From the NCBI GenBank assembly GCA_034401135.1, contig JAWZSP010000002.1, forward strand, positions 558,001 through 622,000: 64,000 bases of DNA, given 5' to 3'. Within the stretch, counting starts at the first letter, position 1. Each line of letters starts with the position of its first letter. The position numbers and the translations under genes were made by a program. This document shows positions 21,518 to 32,846 of the stretch, in pieces. The notes under the pieces were generated by a model. It saw nothing but the letters and a program-made list of their open reading frames with translations, was not told where the DNA came from and searched no databases. This stretch comes from Volutella citrinella (Eukaryota > Ascomycota > Sordariomycetes > Hypocreales > Nectriaceae).

Positions 21518-24500
21518 GCGGGTTTGGAAGCGGAAGTGGGATTTGATAAGAGCATGGCGCTGACTGTGAATCATGGGCACAGCTTGGAATGACAGCGGAC
21601 GTAACTCTAACATCATTGTGTCAAGTTCAGTGTCCCTTTCCACTTCCACTGATAACATTGAACTCACCAACAAGTGAACTGGACATCGTTGGGACCCCGT
21701 GTTGACTGGCAATCTCAAGCAATCGGGAACTTCGGGTTATTTGGACCGAGATTTTCGTAGAGGACCGGAACTGATGCTCTTTGTGATGAATTACTCGATA
21801 GTTGGAAGCCACCCACCCCTGATCCATCGCTAGATGTCGGACTGGACCGGGTGCATCAAGATTCGTAGAGGGTGGGTTTCCCACCCTGGCTTTGGGTCGT
21901 CGTATCATGACGCGCGGGGGAACATGACGACGATCAATCCGGGGTGGTTCTGGACCCATGCTTCTCCAACCCTCCTCGGAGCTGGGGTCCTAGGGCAGCC
22001 GCATGCTTCGGTTTCCGAGGGCGAGTGCTCGGGGCCATCGATACAGACCTGGACAACTATTCCCGAAGTATGTCACTGGAGTTGCATGGAGCTGGTAGTG
22101 CCGGGGTCTAGCGCCGCCATCCAACGACACGGAGATTGAGGCCCAATAAGCTGCAACGTATTGTCATCGATATCAGTGCTATAATCGACGTTCAAATCGG
22201 TGTGCTCATAGTAGAGGATGTAGATTAAGTGTATTCAGTAAATAGTATGAGTAATCGTACACAATCTTCCCTTCCAATATTCACTCTCACTTGACAGTGC
22301 TGGAGCATCTTGAGCTCCAGTCTGATGTCTCCACTACTCCGTGATGGCTTCGCCCCCAGCCATCACCGCATCTTGAAGCTAGTCAGGCAAGCCGGGTCGA
22401 CTATCAGGGGTTTCTAAGCACAGATGGAGACATCATGAGGCCCCACGCACGCTTCGTCAGTCCATGAGCGCTTGGTTCGTCCGATATACGACCCAAATCC
22501 GAGGAGATGGATCGGAGAGCGATGAGCAACCCCCGAGCCGACACGCCCGAGGGCACATCCTCGGAAACCGTAAGCATTTGGCGTGTGTACTAGGGTGGGT
22601 TTTCTACCTGTTCGGTGTGTGGGAATAGAAATGGCGCAGGGAATCAGGGTAGGGAGGGTGGCTTGCCTTGCCCGTTTCCGTGCCTGCAGGCAATCAAGCA
22701 GCAGGATTTAGGCCCTTGGGATGGGACCAACTGACGCCCCGCCGGGCGCTCCGCACGAGCTCCGCAGGGTGCTAGTAATTACCCCAACAGACTTGCGGCG
22801 CAGAAAGGTGGTGGTGGTGGCCCTCGTGGCAATGGGCTAGCATGCATGTCGATCGCTCTCAGTTGAGCCGCTCAAGCCACCGGGAAATAAGCGTGCCAAG
22901 AAATACGGCATCGGCATCCGAGTTGATGTGGTTGACACACGCCAAAGATCTACGATGGAAGCACTAGAGCCTTGAAAGAAGACGACGCTGATGAGAGAGC
23001 GAAGAGGAGGTTCACATTGCTTGGCTTCTCCAACTGCGCCAAGACTGCGACCTCAGGGCAGGGCATCTCATGTGCAGCTGAATGCATCAGCTAGGAAGAG
23101 CCATGTAGGAATCGGAGACGAGGTGCAGGCCGTGGCGAGAGAAACGCGCGACTAGGTGCGCCATCAGATCAGCCTGCTAGACACGGGGAAAGCCCGCGCC
23201 GGATCTTAATCCTGGCCAGTCGGCGGCGGACGGAGAAACCCCGCCGCTAGCATCTGGACGGAGACGCACCGGCCCCGATGGCAGTTTTTCGCATCTGGAC
23301 GGGAGAAACCCGCGTCTAGTGTATAAGAAGGAGACGGTCTGAACGCGTGGCACCGCCTCTTTCGACGGCGTGAGGGGTAACCCTGTCCTCGTCTGGTATC
23401 GCGGGCTCGGACATGACCATACATGGCTGCTGATGGCTGCTCACATCACATCCGCAAGCGATACGACGCCAGGGGGACGACAACGGGTGCAGTACAGTGC
23501 ATGGCTGCTGTGCCGCATGGTGGCGAGCCGCACTGCCGTCTTGTTTTCCTGACCTAAGCAGAACAGAGTGCCTGACCTCAGCAAGGGCAGAGTTTTTGCT
23601 TGTTCCCCAACGGTTGCCAAGAATAACAGCCTCGCGAGGAGTAAATATTACGTTCGAGCTTGATGGGGAAAGGTGAAGCGGTCTGCAAGCCGAGACGGGT
23701 ACGGCAACCAACAGCGACCACGACGCCACCCTTGATGATAGGGTGAGTCCAACCCTGAGACACCCCCACCGGCCGGACAGGGACATCGTTGGTAGCGGCG
23801 CTCTCCGTCCGAGAAAACGATGCGGCCGAACTGCCCCGTATTGCAATCGGCGCGCGTCTGACTGGGTGGTCCATGGGACGTTGGACCATGGTCATTCGCA
23901 CTACGGGATTGGGCCGCCTGCGCTTGCGGGCGTGGGCCTGGGATCCAGTTGCCCCAACGGCGGCGTGCTCATTACGTAGAAGGGACACTTGCGGAGCCAA
24001 TGGCCGGAGCTAGAACTGGACATGGGATGGGCGGTGCGGAGACAACAACTGCGGCCGAACTTCGTCGCGTGAGTCGCCGTCCACTGGTTGCGAACTTGTG
24101 TGTGGGCAGCAACATCAGGCATTGGCTTTGGGGATCCAACTAGCGAGCACAGGAATTTCCCAAATGGGCAGATTCGCCCTGGGCCGTCGGGGTGGCCACG
24201 GCCGACTACGTTTCTTGCCTAGACCCATTCAAGGGTATGCCCCGGCGAGTTTCTTCTTCTCGCGTCGGATGGCCTGACCTGGTGCGGTTCTGTCGGGTCT
24301 TGTGCATGTCCCCCATCACTTCTCACGTCCCCGAGACGGTGATCGCTCGCGCGCGCCGTGGAGAAGCTTAAATTTTTTTTACTCCTTCCCTTATTAGAAG
24401 GGGTGATCCCAGCTCAGCGAGTCATCCCAGATTTCGCCTCCTCTTCTCAGCTTACCTTACCCCGGAGAAGGGACGAGATCGGGTGAGATGAGGGCAGATA

Positions 24501-25358
24501 TACCGTGTTTCATGAAATGTCGTTGAATTCGGTCGGGGATAGACGTTGGGGAATATTACCGCAGCCAATTGTAGTCATCGCCAAGCAAGTGGCCGGCGGG
24601 AGTGCTTCTTGGCGACTTGGCGATGCGGCGTCATCTTTCTTGGCCCTTGGCCTCATCGCTGTAACCATCGCTGCATTGTCGCTGTGTGGGTGTCGACTAC
24701 GTGCTGTAAAATGCCCCATGTTCTTTTTTCCTCGCTGTTCTCTCCCGGGGTACCCACCCCCTACAGCCAGGCCCCGTAATCAGCCCGACACCACTGCCGC
24801 TCGTGGCTCCACCGCGCACAGGGTTCCCCTCAAGCCAGGCCCAGGGTGGACCACACCCAAATTTGCGGCCATGGCGCCATGAGCACTGAGCCCGCCCTGG
24901 CGCCTCCCCCGATTCCCCAGACGGTTTTAGGCTTCCCCACGGATGTTACCCCAATTCTGGGGGCTACTCGGAAGTCGAAGCGTATGCTGCAGTTGGCGGT
25001 GCCGTGATTGGGCGCTCTGGTTCGCGCCGCCATGGGATGTGCTTCCCCTTCGATATTGCATCCCCGTTGCGCTTGGGGTTTTTGCGGATCCCTCCCCCCC
25101 TCCTTCATGACGATAGAGTTGGCCATCTCGTCCCGGCGCGTGGAGTCTAGTGCTGCTCCGTCGTCCCAGGCCCATCCAGCTCCGAGCGGGGGGGGCTCGA
25201 ACCTTGACTCGGGATGCGGGACGCTCAGTCTGTGTGTCTGTGTTTTTTTTGTATAAATATTTCTCCACGCCTCTTGCTCCCTTGACCTGACGCTCCCATC
25301 GCATCGCTTCCACCACCCCATCTTTCCTCACTTCTCGTGCTCCTCAACAGTCGTCACA
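21518..25358. other. 3.8-kb gene-poor intergenic region
   Basis: I see no credible gene. Short overlapping open frames between 23200 and 24150 lack domains or codon bias. No terminal repeats or transposase fragments were recognised. The right end is the promoter of the sugar transporter. Confidence 0.45.
25252..25259 (+). promoter_or_regulatory. TATA box of the sugar transporter gene
   Basis: The sequence tataaata lies 107 bp before the ATG at 25359. A C/T-rich tract runs from it to the start codon, as in highly expressed fungal genes. Confidence 0.55.
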
Positions 25359-27565
25359 ATGGCAGGCGGAGTCAAGAAGCCCATCAACGTCTTCAAGCTG
25401 AAGAACCTCGACGAACCAGCCGGTACCTTCAACTGGCGCCTCTGGTTCGCCGTCGTCTCCTTCTCGCTACTCGGAGCGGCCCGCGGTATCGACGAGGGTC
25501 TGATTTCTGGTGCCTTCAACTCGGCCGACTTCAAGGCGGCCATCAACTATGCCTCCTACTCCATCACTGAGCGCGCAAACATCAAGGCCAATGTCTCTGC
25601 CATGGTCCAGCTCGGTTCCGTCGCCGGTGCCCTCTTGTGAGCCATTCCCACTCCTCCGTCTCCAATATCTTCGTGCTAACTTGCCCTTCTCCCAGTGCTT
25701 TCCTCATTTGCGACAGAATCGGCCGAATCTGGGCAACGCGCGAGCTGTGCCTCGTCTGGGCCGCTGGTATCGCCATCTTCATGGTCGGTGGTGTGAAGGG
25801 CAATCTCCCTGCCATGTGAGTGAATCCTTGGACGAGCCTCAGAGAGCTTCTGGCTGATGACAACGTAGCTACGCTGGACGATTCATCTGCGGTCTCGGTG
25901 TTGGACAGACTCCTGTCGTCGGCCCCATCTACATTGCTGAGATTGCGCCTGCGTCGATTCGAGGTCTCTGCACATGCATGTTCACTGGTGCCGTCTACAT
26001 TGGCATCGTGCTGGCCTACTTTGGTAAGGAAAACAACCAGCCTAGACGCCAAGGGAACGCGCAACTGACTCGAAACCAGCCAACTACGGTGCCTCCCTCC
26101 ACATCTCCGACCACAGCCACAACCAGTGGATGGTCCCCACCAGCCTGCACATCATGTTCTCCGGCATCATCTTCATCCTGAGCTTCTTCCAGTCCGAGTC
26201 GCCCCGATACCTCGTCAAGGAGGGCAAGTCCGCTGACGCCGCCCGCGTCCTGGCCTACATCCGACAGCAGCCCATGGACAGCGACTACATCGTTGCCAAC
26301 ATTGATTCCATCCAGGCTGCTCTGGACCACGAGCTCGAGGCTACCCAGGGTGTCGGCTGGCTCGGAAAGCTCAAGGAGATGCTCTTCATCCCCAGCAACG
26401 CCTACCGTCTCTACCTCACCACCATGGTTCAGTTCCTGTCGCAGTGGTCTGGGTACGTTTCGCTTCTTCTCAACCTGCGAAGCTGTTGCTAATGAACGAA
26501 CTACAGTGCTGGTTCCATCACCCTCTATGCCCCCGATCTGTTCAAGATTCTTGGTGTCACCGGCAAGAACGAGTCTCTCCTGATCACCGCAGTCTTCGGA
26601 ATCGTCAAGTTCTGCGCTGCCATTATTTGCGCGCTCTTCCTCGTCGATGTCATCGGCCGCAAGCGCTCTCTTCTCATCGGTATCACCCTTCAGGTCGGTC
26701 ACCATTCTCCCATTGTTTTCAAGCAGTAACGAATACTGACTTCTCTAAAAAGACCATCGCCATGGTTTACGTCGCCGCCTTCCTGACTGCGATTCCGGAA
26801 CTCGGCGTTGTCCATGATTTCGTCCTTCCCGCCAAGGACGTGGGTGTCAGCAAGGGAGGTAAGTAATAAATAAATACGACTCAACACCGAGAGTAGCCCC
26901 GGCTGACGTTGGAAACTAGCTATTGCCATGATCTATATTAGCGGATTCGGCTGGGCCCTGGGCTGGAACTCGATGCAGTAAGTCGACCCTCCCGCGTGTG
27001 GGTGCTTCAACACCACGAATCTGACCACCAAACCCCTAGGTATCTCCTCACTGCCGAGCTGTTCCCTCTCCGCATTCGTGCTCTTGCTACTTCTTGGGCC
27101 ATGATGCTCCACTTCGCCAACCAGTGAGTCGTCCCGTGACATCTAGCGTGGGGATGGTTACTGATGAATCCCCGCAGGTACGGCAACTCTCGCGCTGTTC
27201 CCAACATGCTGCTCGACACCGCGCACGGCGGTATCAATCCCAATGGCACGTTTTGGTGCTTCGCTGCCGTCACTTTCATAGGTGGAGTGTAAGTATTGCA
27301 ACAATCCCGTGTCCGGATCGCATCCATGATGATAACATCGCTAACGTGTCTACTTAGTTGGGTCTGGTTCTCAGTTCCCGAGACCAGCGGCCGCAGCCTG
27401 GAGAGCATGGATGCCCTGTTCGAGCTTCCCTGGTACAAGATCGGTCTGCACGGCAACAAGGATGCCGAGTTGCGCGACGAGGCCCAGAACGAGAAGCAGC
27501 GGGCTGCCGAGGAGGAGCGCGGCCACGGTGTGGAGATCGAGGACAAGCGCCAGCAGAACGCCTAA
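25359..27565 (+). CDS. MFS sugar transporter (sugar porter family)
   Basis: Ten exons: 25359-25636, 25696-25815, 25869-26023, 26080-26452, 26507-26693, 26753-26858, 26920-26977, 27040-27123, 27178-27288 and 27358-27565. They join in frame to 559 residues, a normal length for a 12-TM plasma-membrane sugar/H+ symporter. Family motifs are GIDEGLISGAF in TM1, DRIGR after TM2, YAGRFICGLGVGQ, PIYIAEIAPASIRG, ESPRYLVKEGK before the central loop, QFLSQWSGAGSI in TM7, DVIGRKRSLL, AELFPLRIRA and the end motif VPETSGRSLESMD. The C-terminal tail is charged (EEERGHGVEIEDKR). All introns are 51-69 bp with GT..AG ends. The sugar is not predictable; close relatives carry hexoses, pentoses, quinate or uronic acids. 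A TATA box stands at the expected distance. Confidence 0.93.
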
Positions 27566-28796
27566 ACATGAGGAAATGGTCAGATGCCGTCCTTGCAGGA
27601 TTATGCATTTGTCATTTGCATGTGGTGTGTGAACTGGTTACGCAGCTCACACGGCTAGAAGCTGTACACGACTATGTCCAACAAGGTCGAGGAAACCGAA
27701 ACCTTTTGGAAGTCAGCGAGAAACTGGATAGTCTAGCAAGCAATGGAATTTTCCACCTTGGTCTGCCACTGAAAGACCAAGGTGCTGGTGCCATTATGGC
27801 AAACACTTGAATGTGCCACCCTGGGCCAATACCTCGCCTTGTAGATGTCTAGAAGTGATGGCATCGTGAATCAAGTGAACTGACCCTCATCTCGGCAAAT
27901 TCTGACGAGATCCTCCCGTAGCGCAGCCTGTAATAGCCATGTCTGACTTTGATGTCAGCCCGTGAACCCCACGAGGTCGCCACTCGCCACCCACTTTCGA
28001 TCCGTCCTCGGTCCTCGGAAAAGGCGAATCCTACGCTAACGCATCCGATCACGTCCTTATTTACGGAGCATTCCGTAGCCATTGTCACCCATCTCTCCTA
28101 ATTGGCCACTATGACATTCCGCCCGTTAGTGCAGGTTCGTGCCGACCAGTAGCGGCGAGCCCTGGGAAAGATGACATGAAACTACTAAGTATTACTTCAA
28201 TCACGGAGCATGGCCCTGCCTGTTCTTGGGTCCCACGGGCCTCGTGCGAGCTAAATTTGGCTGACGCGACGGGTTCGCTGCAGGCACCTTCTCTCCGAGC
28301 AACCAACAGATCTCGTATTTCTCGCCCTAGGCAGGGTGGGTGGCCGTCTTTTGTGGCCGTCTTTTCCGGCCACCAATCTCGTCAGCGTCGTCCCACGACT
28401 TAGCTTTGGCGACTTGAAGAGTCGAGTAGTTGGATTGGCATTGTTCGACTACTCATTAGATGATCCGCGCACCATCGATGTTTGTGACCAAGGAAATTGC
28501 CCTTGGTAATTTCGGTTGGCGGCGCAGCACCACTGCGCCGACGCTGTAACCAGGCGGGCATGGGCAAGCCTGCTAAATACGTATCATGGCTCATTTAGCG
28601 AAGCCGAACAGGCTACGTGGTTGGGCAGCTCGTGCAACTTGCAGCTTGGCAGCTACGCCACCAACACACATGGCATGGATGGCAACCAACACAACTTGGT
28701 TCAAATAATTGGCAGGGAGCAGACAAGATGGATACTTGAACGTGTCCTCCTTGCATTTCCCAGATTACCCCGCTGAGTGGGATCAATAGCCCGACT
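27566..28796. other. Intergenic region, no gene seen
   Basis: No coding or RNA gene signal was seen in this 1.2-kb spacer. Confidence 0.4.
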
Positions 28797-29641
28797 ATGC
28801 GAACTGCATTGTTGTCAACAATCTTGCTGCTGGTCTTGATCCAGTCTACTCCATGCGTCGCACAAGATTGGGCGTTTTTGAACCCCCCACCGTCGACTGA
28901 GTCCAAGGGCGAATTGGTCTGGTTCATCGGCGAAACACAGGATATCAAATGGGACTCGAATGGCGGAGACGTGTGGCTCACGATAAAGCGCGAGGCCCCG
29001 GGCCAGCTCCTCGACGAGAGAAAACTCGGCGGTACGTGGCGACTACGGAACCATGATTGAGGGCAGTCCTAACGAGCGACACAGGCAACGATACCCCCTC
29101 AATCGGAGAGTCACTGGGCTGGGTGGTGGATCCCATGGTTGCTTTGCCCACGGGCGACAATCAGGACAGAACAGAATATCACTTTGAAGCCACCGACTAC
29201 TGGTCTAAGCACGGCACACCAACAATCAGGTCACGGCGCTTTTTCATCCGGCATCGTTCGGAAGCAGACACCGGCATATCCAAGAGGACCATCTTCGGGG
29301 CCTCTTTGGGGGCAGGCATCGGCGTGTTGATGCTGCTGCTAGGCGGGCTTGCCTTCATCTTCTGGAAGCGACGGAAGCTGAGGCAGCAACTGGAGCTCCA
29401 ATCTCACTCCCAAGGCATCCAACCCGTCGAAAGCCAGTCTCCAGTAATACTTCAAAGAACACCGCGTGGAGGAGTTTACATGGACGGGGCAGACGAGGGC
29501 TGGAGGAAATCAGAGCTTCCCGGGTCCCCGGTGCCATTAGAGCTGCCGACGCATACGCATTCCTCCGTCGATGTCTCAGCGATACACGAGTTGGATTCCA
29601 ATACGGGTAGCTATGTAAGAAGCCCGGATACGTTGAGATAG
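28797..29641 (+). CDS. Single-pass membrane protein with signal peptide, unknown function
   Basis: Exons 28797-29031 and 29085-29641 (53-bp intron, gtacgt...cacag) give 263 residues. The N-terminus is a signal peptide (ALLSTILLLVLIQS, likely cut after CVA). A lumenal or extracellular part of about 120 residues contains a WFIGETQDIKWDS strand pattern and SRRFFIR. One strong transmembrane helix follows near residues 155-177 (LGAGIGVLMLLLGGLAFIFW) with a basic stop-transfer KRRKLRQQ. The cytoplasmic tail of about 80 residues is Ser/Pro-rich. This type I layout is common in fungal cell-wall-facing proteins, including sensors and Mid2-like proteins, but no Cys-rich WSC domain or Ser/Thr-rich stalk is present, so no sensor role is claimed. 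It converges with the GH31 gene, 244 bp away. Confidence 0.8.
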
Positions 29642-29885
29642 AGTAGTCAGATGATAATTGAGGACTTTGATGGAGGTTTGGAAACGTGATGGGTTGGCCC
29701 ATAGAGTCAGATAGGAAGAACCCTAATTAGATACCACGCAAAGGAGCCATGGACATTATTTCAACGGTGCTTGGAGTCTAAGGCATTCCCTTTTATTCGT
29801 TCCTCCACCGAGATAATGCTAGCTAGGGCCGAAAGCTTCTCAAGTAGCCACTTTTATACCGAAGACGCTTGTTCAGGTCCCTCGA

Positions 29886-32444
29886 CTACTGACGAAACTT
29901 GAAGTGGGCTCGTCCTTGGTCATCAGTGCGGACTTGCTCAAGGTCCGCACCAGCATCATCGCGGACTCTCCTCATATCTCCAGCCGGCAGAATAATCTCA
30001 ACCGTCTTCCATGACAGCTGGAGCTCTGCCCCCTCGTCCCCAGAGAACTTGACATTGATCTCATCGTCGCCAGCGCTATACTCGAGAGTAAACTTGACAA
30101 TCTTGTTCTTTTGCTGCGCCGAGACACCGTCATCCTCGTACCAGACAGTCTTGTACCACTTCCCATTAGAAGTACCCTTGGGAGGGAAGACCTCCACGGC
30201 TCGGTAGTCGTCAAGGGGCAGCTCGGCAGGGTTCGCTACTTCTCCTGCTGAGAGTACCTGCTCGTCCATTCCAACAGGGATCGCAGAGCCGACCTTTGCC
30301 AGAACAGGGATGCCGGAGCCGTGCCACTCAGCATCTACGGTGACCCATTGGCCAGCTTCAAAGTACTGGTACGGCGCGTTGAGGTTCAGGAAGCCCTCAT
30401 CGTCATCGCTCGCCTTTGGCAGGTAGACGCGGGCCTGGGTCGCGCCAGACTCGAACACGCCCGCGATCAGCAGGGCGTCTCCGAGCCAGTACTGGGTTTC
30501 GCCGTCCATGATGAAGTCCGACCAGACCTCCGGGTCCGACTCGTAGCCCCATCCAGTCCAGCGCTGCGGCGGCGTGGCAAACTGGTGGCTCTCGAGCGAG
30601 AGAGAGTACAGATACGGAATCATGGCGTAACGGCGTCGGATTGTGCGTCGCACCAGGTGCGTGATCTCGGGGTGCATCCAGGGCTCAATCACGTCGCCGA
30701 CCTGGTTGTCGTTTCCAGTCTTGAAGCAGTTGATGGCAAAGCGGGGAGAGTAGATGCCCAGCTGAACCCAGCGAAGCAGAAGCTCGGCCGAGGGCTGGGG
30801 ACCCTCAAACCCGCCAATGTCGTGGCCGTAGCACTGCATCAAGCTCATGCCCGCGTTGAGAGACAGGGCGTTGGAGCCCTTCATGCCATCCCAGCTGGTG
30901 ATGTTGTCACCGCTCCAGGAACTGCAGGCATACCGCATCGTTCCAGTCGTAGCACTACGGGTGAGTACAAAGGGGCGCTCGTTGGGCACGACTTCGAGGA
31001 CGGCATCATGGGACGCCTTGGCGTGAAGCTCGGTGTGCAAGCTGCGGCCCCAGAAGCCCACCTGGGGTCGTCCCTTGGCCTCCTCCGGGATGGTCAGAGA
31101 TGGCTGGTCCAGGGCACATTCCCAGTCATCGTTGGCAATGACATACTCGTTGTTGTCGTTCCACATGCAGTGAATTCCCTCCTGGCGGAGCTTCTTGATT
31201 CCGTCCACCCACCATTGGAATCCCGCGGCAGACGTGAAATCGATATGGCCACCCTCGCCGCTCTCGCCACCACCGGCACTCCACAGACGTGTAATGGCCG
31301 ACTCCTTGGTTGCGGGGTCGATGAAGAGAGCGCCCGCACTCTTGAGCTTCTCGTACTCGGGGTGGTTCTTCAAGACGTAGGGCTTGACGTTGGCAATCAG
31401 CCTCATGCCCAGCTTCTCGTACTCCTTGATGAATCCCTCGGGGTCGGGAAATCGGTGTCTATTCCAAGTAAAGACGTTTCGGGTCTTGGGTGGTGTGTCG
31501 GAGACGGTGTAGCCGGAAGACATCTGGTACGCTGAGCAAGGGATGCCATTCGCCTTCATCTTGCGAGCCAGCTCAAGGAGTGCCTCGGATGCTGGAGGAT
31601 CATCGAGCATAGAATACTTCATGCCGCCAGACAGATAGCCAAAGGCCCATCGAGGGACCAGCAGCGGGAACCCAGCAATCTCAGCATAGGTAGTCACAAT
31701 CTCTGCCAGGTTCTTGCCGGTGATCAAGTATTCTTCCAGGCCTCCATAGTCTTGGCGATAGACCTTGTAGAAACCCCACATTCCATCCATCTCAGAGCCG
31801 ATGGAATACTCGCCCCTCGAATGGGTTGTCGAGAAGACGGCCACGCAGCCTTCTGGGGTAGCATTGATGAGCAGTGGAATGTTCTTGTACAATGGGTCAG
31901 TCTTGTACACATTGTACCCGAAGCTATCCGTGGCCGACAGCTGGAAGCGACGGCCAGACAAGTTCATGGGCGCAGCCTTCTCGCCAAGGCCGACGTGAAG
32001 GGTGCCTCTGTTGTAGCGGGTGTAGTGGGCGACGCCATCGCCATTGCGAGTGTAGGAGCGGTGGGGCAGATCTTGGAAGATGGGCTTGTCGGTGTTCTCT
32101 CCGATAGCAATGGACACGACAGGGCAGGCCACTTCCCAGTCGACCGTGGCCGTCACATCCTCGATCTTGATGCTCTTCTTGGCCGGGCCGGACTCGATGC
32201 CAACCTGGACGCCGTCCAACTTGGTCTCCAGGCGCGGCACACTGGGGCGGGGAGGAATTGGGTAATCCTTGGAGGCAAACGTGGTCCGGAACACATTCCG
32301 GCGAACGGCCTCAAACGTGAAGGAAAACGGCTGCTGTGGATCCTCGGACTGAAGCTGGACAAGCGGGGTGGTTGCGTTGTCGGCCGAGCTGGACTGCGGG
32401 TCTTGGGCAGCCCAGTTGTTGGGGACGCGTTCGTGCTGAGGCAT
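29886..32444 (-). CDS. Glycoside hydrolase family 31 (alpha-glucosidase / alpha-xylosidase type)
   Basis: Intronless, 852 residues, no signal peptide, so probably intracellular. GH31 enzymes cleave alpha-linked glucose or xylose from non-reducing ends. The order is an N-terminal beta-sandwich (GTLHVGLGEKAAPMNLSGRR), the barrel start PRWAFGYLSGG (near 264), YQMSSGYT, then the nucleophile motif MWNDNNEY with Asp430 and the acid/base motif SSWSGDN with Asp513. FWGRSLHTELHAKA and YGHDIGGFEG follow. The nucleophile motif differs from the usual W(I/N)DMNE of secreted alpha-glucosidases, placing it in a less studied GH31 branch. Alpha-glucan lyase is a family alternative that cannot be excluded by motif. 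Start ATG 32444 has a favourable context (catcATGC). It is the first of four minus-strand genes. Confidence 0.9.
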   Translation of the reverse strand: MPQHERVPNNWAAQDPQSSSADNATTPLVQLQSEDPQQPFSFTFEAVRRNVFRTTFASKDYPIPPRPSVPRLETKLDGVQVGIESGPAKKSIKIEDVTATVDWEVACPVVSIAIGENTDKPIFQDLPHRSYTRNGDGVAHYTRYNRGTLHVGLGEKAAPMNLSGRRFQLSATDSFGYNVYKTDPLYKNIPLLINATPEGCVAVFSTTHSRGEYSIGSEMDGMWGFYKVYRQDYGGLEEYLITGKNLAEIVTTYAEIAGFPLLVPRWAFGYLSGGMKYSMLDDPPASEALLELARKMKANGIPCSAYQMSSGYTVSDTPPKTRNVFTWNRHRFPDPEGFIKEYEKLGMRLIANVKPYVLKNHPEYEKLKSAGALFIDPATKESAITRLWSAGGGESGEGGHIDFTSAAGFQWWVDGIKKLRQEGIHCMWNDNNEYVIANDDWECALDQPSLTIPEEAKGRPQVGFWGRSLHTELHAKASHDAVLEVVPNERPFVLTRSATTGTMRYACSSWSGDNITSWDGMKGSNALSLNAGMSLMQCYGHDIGGFEGPQPSAELLLRWVQLGIYSPRFAINCFKTGNDNQVGDVIEPWMHPEITHLVRRTIRRRYAMIPYLYSLSLESHQFATPPQRWTGWGYESDPEVWSDFIMDGETQYWLGDALLIAGVFESGATQARVYLPKASDDDEGFLNLNAPYQYFEAGQWVTVDAEWHGSGIPVLAKVGSAIPVGMDEQVLSAGEVANPAELPLDDYRAVEVFPPKGTSNGKWYKTVWYEDDGVSAQQKNKIVKFTLEYSAGDDEINVKFSGDEGAELQLSWKTVEIILPAGDMRRVRDDAGADLEQVRTDDQGRAHFKFRQ

Positions 32445-32846
32445 GATGGAGATGGATTTCAGGTTGTTGATGAATCTAAGTTGCCTTAGGAATCGACGAA
32501 CCTGGCTTTAAAGGCGAGCTCCGGCTCCAGACCCTGCGTGCTCGGAATAAATGGTGCCATGAATTACTCCGTAGGCGAGGGGAGCTCAGATCCCATGACA
32601 CCTTAATACCCCGCACGCACTAGGGAGGCCCTCAGGGAACACATGGGCCGCAGCCTCCTTTTCTTTGGATGAAACCCCCACGGCACGTCAGTGGCGGCGC
32701 TAAAACAACTGCCGCATCCATGAGATGAGTGTCCATGGTCAGGACCCCCAAAGTATCCCTGAACTACTGGAGCCAATCTTCAACTTCAAGGGCGGTCCAT
32801 GATTCAGAGTTGTAGTCCTTTATTAAACAATGATTAGCGTCTAGCA
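32445..32846. other. Intergenic region, promoter of the GH31 gene
   Basis: This spacer separates two co-directional minus-strand genes. No gene is seen. A tttaaag element near 32507 may be a weak TATA box. Confidence 0.35.

Noticed and set aside
22141..25000. Search for a decayed transposon in the long gap left of the sugar transporter
   Set aside because: No terminal repeats, transposase-like frames or AT-rich RIP-like decay were recognised by eye.
25185..25215. Minus-strand ggttcgagccc, like a tRNA B box
   Set aside because: The flanks do not form a T-arm, and no acceptor or anticodon stems could be drawn.
30321..31535. 404-codon frame opposite GH31
   Set aside because: It is the antisense shadow of the GH31 gene caused by its high GC at third positions; GH31 motifs lie on the other strand.
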